In this document: positions 46,579 through 50,049 of the stretch, piece after piece
Position numbering within the stretch: the stretch's first letter is position 1
Layout of the letters: each line of letters begins with the position of its first letter
Notes under the pieces: generated by a model
Seen by the model: the letters and a program-made list of their open reading frames with translations, nothing else
The model's database searches: none
Told to the model about the DNA's origin: nothing
Made by a program: the position numbers and the translations under genes
Assembly (NCBI GenBank): GCA_000309075.1
Contig: CANJ01000038.1
Span: 1-50,049, forward strand
DNA: 50,049 nucleotides
Direction of reading: 5' to 3'
DNA from: Occidentia massiliensis
Lineage (GTDB): Bacteria; Pseudomonadota; Alphaproteobacteria; Rickettsiales; Rickettsiaceae

Positions 46579-47721
46579 ATGAGTACAAATTACCATAAAA
46601 AAACAATTTTACAAGTATTACCATCTTTAATATCAGGTGGAGTTGAACGTGGTACAATAGATGTAGCTAAATATTTAGTAAAAAACAATTATAAATCCTT
46701 AGTAACATCATCAGGAGGAATACTTGTCGATCAATTGCTTAGTACAGGAAGCATACATTTTACAATGAATGCAAAAAGCAAAAATCCTTTTATTATATTA
46801 TATAATCATATCATACTATCTAACATAATAAATCATAACAAAGTAGATATAGTGCATGCTAGATCAAGAGCTCCTGCTTTTAGCGCTTATCTTGCAGCTT
46901 ACAGAACCAAAGCTAAATTTATAACTACTTTCCATGGAATTTATGATTCTTCCACCTTGCCAAAAAAAATATATAATAGCATAATGACAAAAGGGGATCG
47001 CGTAATTGTAGTTTCAAATTTTGTTAAAGATCACATAATTGAAAACTATAAAGTGCCTGAAGATAAAATTAGAGTAATATATAGAGGTGTAGATTTAGAT
47101 TATTTTAATCCTCAAAAAATTGAATTAAATAAATTATTAAAATATAAAGAAGAATATAATATACCAAAAGATGTTCGTGTGATATTATTACCTGCTAGAA
47201 TGACTAGCTGGAAAGGACAAGATATTGTCATTGAAGCTTTAAATATGATAAAGGAATGTAATTTTTATTGTATTATGGTTGGAGATATGTCTTCCCATCC
47301 TAATTTTACAAATATGGTAAAAAAGAAAATTATTAATTATAAACTACAAAGCAAAATACAGCTTTGTGGACCAGTTACAGATATATCAATATTATATGCT
47401 TTGTCTGATATCGTACTTTCTGCTTCTACTAAACCAGAAGCCTTTGGCAGAACTATTGTTGAGGCTAAAGCCATGAAAAACATTGTTATTGCAACAAAAA
47501 TTGGTGGTGCTATAGAGACTATTACTGACGAAGTTAATGGGTTTCATGTTAAAGTAAACGACGCTCAGAATTTAGCAGAAAAAATTAAATATGTACTTTT
47601 ATATTTAGACAGTCAAAAAATACAATCTATTCGCAATAATGCAAGACAATCAGTAATAGACTATTTCTCTCTACAACAGATGCTTAGTAAAACCTTAGAT
47701 GTTTATAACGAATTAATATGA
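46579..47721 (+). CDS. Glycosyltransferase family 4-like protein
   Basis: A 380-residue GT-B glycosyltransferase. The N-terminal domain opens with ILQVLPSLISGGVERGT (about 10-26), the acceptor-side loop of GT4 enzymes, and HARSRAPAFSAYLAAY. The C-terminal domain carries VIYRGVDLDYFNP, PARMTSWKGQD, and the donor-site KPEAFGRTIVEAKAMK (about 285-300) with the conserved E-x7-E arrangement. It likely adds a sugar to LPS core or another surface glycan at the cytoplasmic face. It overlaps the next glycosyltransferase-like gene by four bases (ATGA), indicating an operon. Confidence 0.88.
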   Translation: MSTNYHKKTILQVLPSLISGGVERGTIDVAKYLVKNNYKSLVTSSGGILVDQLLSTGSIHFTMNAKSKNPFIILYNHIILSNIINHNKVDIVHARSRAPAFSAYLAAYRTKAKFITTFHGIYDSSTLPKKIYNSIMTKGDRVIVVSNFVKDHIIENYKVPEDKIRVIYRGVDLDYFNPQKIELNKLLKYKEEYNIPKDVRVILLPARMTSWKGQDIVIEALNMIKECNFYCIMVGDMSSHPNFTNMVKKKIINYKLQSKIQLCGPVTDISILYALSDIVLSASTKPEAFGRTIVEAKAMKNIVIATKIGGAIETITDEVNGFHVKVNDAQNLAEKIKYVLLYLDSQKIQSIRNNARQSVIDYFSLQQMLSKTLDVYNELI

Positions 47722-48449
47722 ACAAAGTAGCAACAGTAATACTTACTTATAATGATCAAGATAGAATATTACATTGTATTAAAACAGCACAAAAATTATC
47801 TGATATAATTATTGTAGTAGATATTAATAGCAAAGATAATACCATATATTTAGCTAAAGCTTTAGGTTGTATAATTTTAACTACTGCACCTACAAATACT
47901 AAAAAAGATGAGTTTAGAGATATATATTCACATAAATGGCATCTATATGAGTGGATTATCTACCTAAATCCAAAAGAATACTTAAATAAAGATTTAATTA
48001 GAGAATTACTGTATATAATACACTCAGAACAAGCAAATCAATATATTTTCTTTTATAATAAGATTTGGCTCACAAAAAATAAATATACAGGCTTTTTCAC
48101 ATTATATTATACCTCCCTACGGATGATACACTTAAAAATGTTCAGCACTAAGCATAAATTTAATTTATTTAACAATAATAAAATTATTTCAACTAGTAGA
48201 AAAAATTATTTTTCCTATATAATTAATGAAACAGCTTATTATTTAAGTAATCAAACTATTTTATGGGCATTAGCACATAAGAAAAATATTTTAAGTCTAA
48301 AATTAAATAGTAATTTAAAAAATTTGATTAATAATAGGTTTATTATTAAAATAAAATTAACTATAATAAAAATTTGTTATAATTTTGTTTACTATCAACT
48401 TATACTTAAACATTTGATTTTTACAATATTTAACAAAAACTTTAAATAA
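47718..48449 (+). CDS. Glycosyltransferase family 2-like protein with altered DXD site
   Basis: A 243-residue protein of the WaaE/KdtX-like GT2 group by pattern: NKVATVILTYNDQDRILHCI at the N-terminus, then IIIVVDINSKDNT (usual VVDSxSxDxT) and ALGCIIL. The segment that should carry the nucleotide-sugar metal site, normally W(I/V)LxLDADE, reads WIIYLNPKEYL (about 74-84): both aspartates are lost. The second half is very rich in Lys/Asn/Ile/Leu and looks relaxed. It may be an inactive or regulatory partner of the overlapping GT4 enzyme, or a gene in early decay with an open frame. Confidence 0.7.
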   Translation: MNKVATVILTYNDQDRILHCIKTAQKLSDIIIVVDINSKDNTIYLAKALGCIILTTAPTNTKKDEFRDIYSHKWHLYEWIIYLNPKEYLNKDLIRELLYIIHSEQANQYIFFYNKIWLTKNKYTGFFTLYYTSLRMIHLKMFSTKHKFNLFNNNKIISTSRKNYFSYIINETAYYLSNQTILWALAHKKNILSLKLNSNLKNLINNRFIIKIKLTIIKICYNFVYYQLILKHLIFTIFNKNFK

Positions 48450-48636
48450 AATAGAAAAACAAGTAAGAGGAAAAGATTTAAATTATTTGACAAATCTCTT
48501 GAATTTTGGTACTTAATTTAAAGTAGCTACGTGATTAAAGCCAATCATTCTTCCTTCTTAAACTAGTTAATTACATGTTTTGTTTTTCAAAAAATTAATA
48601 AATTATCTATAATAATAACTAATTTAAAATACCATT

Positions 48637-49998
48637 ATGAGCACAGAAAAAGAGTCTGAAGCAAGTAAGATAGTCAAAATTCCATTGAACCCACTTCATA
48701 CTCCTAAAAATAATAATTCCGTTACATCTTCTAGCGAAATTAAAATTAATTTAAAAGCACTAAAGAAAAAATCCCCTGAAGAGTTACAATGCTATGCTGA
48801 AAGCTTAGCCATTGATAATGCTAGTTCAATGACTAAAAACGAATTAATGTCTACCCTTTTAACAAAAATTGTAGAACAAAACGGTACTGTAATAGAAGAA
48901 GGGGTACTTGAAAAACTACCAGGTGGTTTTGGTTTTTTACGTTCCCCAGAAGCAAACTACTTACCTGGACCAGGTGATATTTACGTATCACTTAGTCAAA
49001 TTAAACGCTGTGACTTAAGAACTGGCGATACTATAGAAGGGCCGATTCGTGCTCCTAAATCCGGTGAACGTTATTTTGCTCTGCTAAAAGTATTAAAAGT
49101 AAACGGTGAAGAAGTTAAAAAATCCGTACAGCGTTTACATTTTGATGATTTAACAGCTTTATACCCAGAGGAAAAAATATGTTTTGAAGATGAAAAAAAT
49201 CCTAAAATTATGAGTACTAGGGTAATGGAGTTAATATCACCAATGGGTAAAGGGCAACGAGCCCTTATAGTAGCTCCCCCGCGTACTGGGAAAACTATGT
49301 TATTACAAAACATTGCCCATGCTATTACTACTAACCACCCTGAAATCTATCTTATAGTACTATTAATTGGAGAACGTCCAGAAGAAGTTACTGATATGAT
49401 TAGGTCAGTAAAAGGAGAAGTTGTAAGTTCAACTTTTGATGAGCCAGCTACACGACATACACAGCTAGCTGAAATAGTTCTTGAAAAAGCAAAAAGATTA
49501 GTTGAACAGGGAAAAGATGTTACAATACTTTTAGACTCTATGACAAGACTTGCAAGAGGCTATAACCAAGTTACTCCATCTTCTGGAAAGGTTCTTAGCG
49601 GAGGTGTAGATGCAAATGCTTTACAAATGCCTAAATGCTTTTTCGGTGCAGCCCGTAATATTGATCAAGGTGGATCTTTAACTATTATTGCCACCTTTTT
49701 AACTGATACTGGTTCTAAAATGGATGATGTAATTCTTGAAGAGTTTAAAGGTACAGGTAACGCAGAAATTGTATTAGATAGAAAAATTTCTGATAGAAGA
49801 ACTTATCCAGCTATTGATATTAATAAATCTGGTACTAGAAAAGAAGATCTACTAGTTGACAAATCAACACTCTCAAAAATGTGGGTTTTAAGAAGAATCG
49901 TTCACTCTATGGGATCTATAGATGCAATGGAATTCTTACTTAGCAAATTAAAAAACACTAAATCTAACAGCGAGTTCTTTGATTTAATGAACTCATAA
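48637..49998 (+). CDS. rho: Transcription termination factor Rho
   Basis: A 453-residue hexameric RNA helicase that ends transcription. Seen in order: a lysine/serine-rich N-terminal extension of about 40 residues, the Rho N-domain ([12 protein letters not shown]), the RNA-binding cold-shock-like domain ([19 protein letters not shown], about 95-113), Walker A APPRTGKT (213-220), Walker [14 protein letters not shown], the Q-loop ([11 protein letters not shown]) and R-loop (FKGTGNAE). It ends with the stop at 49996-49998, so it is complete. The 187-bp spacer upstream (48450-48636) is AT-rich with no recognised attenuator. Confidence 0.97.
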   Translation: MSTEKESEASKIVKIPLNPLHTPKNNNSVTSSSEIKINLKALKKKSPEELQCYAESLAIDNASSMTKNELMSTLLTKIVEQNGTVIEEGVLEKLPGGFGFLRSPEANYLPGPGDIYVSLSQIKRCDLRTGDTIEGPIRAPKSGERYFALLKVLKVNGEEVKKSVQRLHFDDLTALYPEEKICFEDEKNPKIMSTRVMELISPMGKGQRALIVAPPRTGKTMLLQNIAHAITTNHPEIYLIVLLIGERPEEVTDMIRSVKGEVVSSTFDEPATRHTQLAEIVLEKAKRLVEQGKDVTILLDSMTRLARGYNQVTPSSGKVLSGGVDANALQMPKCFFGAARNIDQGGSLTIIATFLTDTGSKMDDVILEEFKGTGNAEIVLDRKISDRRTYPAIDINKSGTRKEDLLVDKSTLSKMWVLRRIVHSMGSIDAMEFLLSKLKNTKSNSEFFDLMNS

Positions 49999-50049
49999 CG
50001 TTCATTGTATAATTCACGGATATTATTTCAACTTTGATATGTGTAAAAA

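Overview
The window is very AT-rich DNA with compact housekeeping genes, long degraded spacers and many host-interaction genes. Two tandem Tlc-type ATP/ADP translocases, three ankyrin proteins, a pair of leucine-rich-repeat-like proteins, an autotransporter-barrel surface protein, an Rpn-type nuclease and several decayed genes together indicate an obligate intracellular alphaproteobacterium of the order Rickettsiales, most likely family Rickettsiaceae (Rickettsia/Orientia-like). The genus cannot be fixed from the sequence alone.

Layout. 1-5.1 kb: two large minus-strand ankyrin genes. 5.1-6.1 kb: a gene-free spacer carrying the first copy of a palindromic element. 6.1-13.7 kb: a minus-strand glycosyltransferase-like gene, two tandem sodium:solute symporters of equal length, and a third ankyrin gene that is a shortened paralogue of the second. 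13.7-18.6 kb: comEC, a coiled-coil autotransporter-like protein, a second copy of the palindromic element and rpsD. 18.8-26.7 kb: core genes (rsmE, mlaE-mlaF, a Dps-like ferritin, yhhQ, def-fmt, clpB). 26.9-34.5 kb: an accessory block with an internally duplicated coiled-coil protein, a 159-bp inverted-repeat element just upstream of an Rpn-like nuclease gene, a frameshifted ubiG, a secreted SLT-domain protein, a DUF167 protein and two paralogous LRR-like proteins. 34.7-40.8 kb: tlc, tlc, a DUF2125-like membrane protein and a polyprenyl diphosphate synthase, the last three essentially contiguous. 40.9-50 kb: a small unknown gene, fabD, a soluble lytic transglycosylase, bcp, class I aldolase, a decayed alpha/beta hydrolase, two overlapping glycosyltransferases and rho, which is complete.

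How it fits together. The translocases, symporters and queuosine-precursor transporter import host metabolites. The Mla genes, transglycosylases, polyprenyl synthase and glycosyltransferases maintain the envelope. The ankyrin, LRR-like, coiled-coil and autotransporter proteins are candidates for host contact. The accessory parts show repeated gene duplication (ankyrin, symporter, LRR, tlc), in two cases with the promoter region copied as well, alongside gene decay (ubiG, alpha/beta hydrolase, orphan fragments). The most unusual non-coding signal is a pair of palindromic elements at about 5.4 and 17.8 kb whose interior is flipped relative to a conserved outer tail. I found no tRNA, rRNA, CRISPR array or convincing rho-independent terminator.
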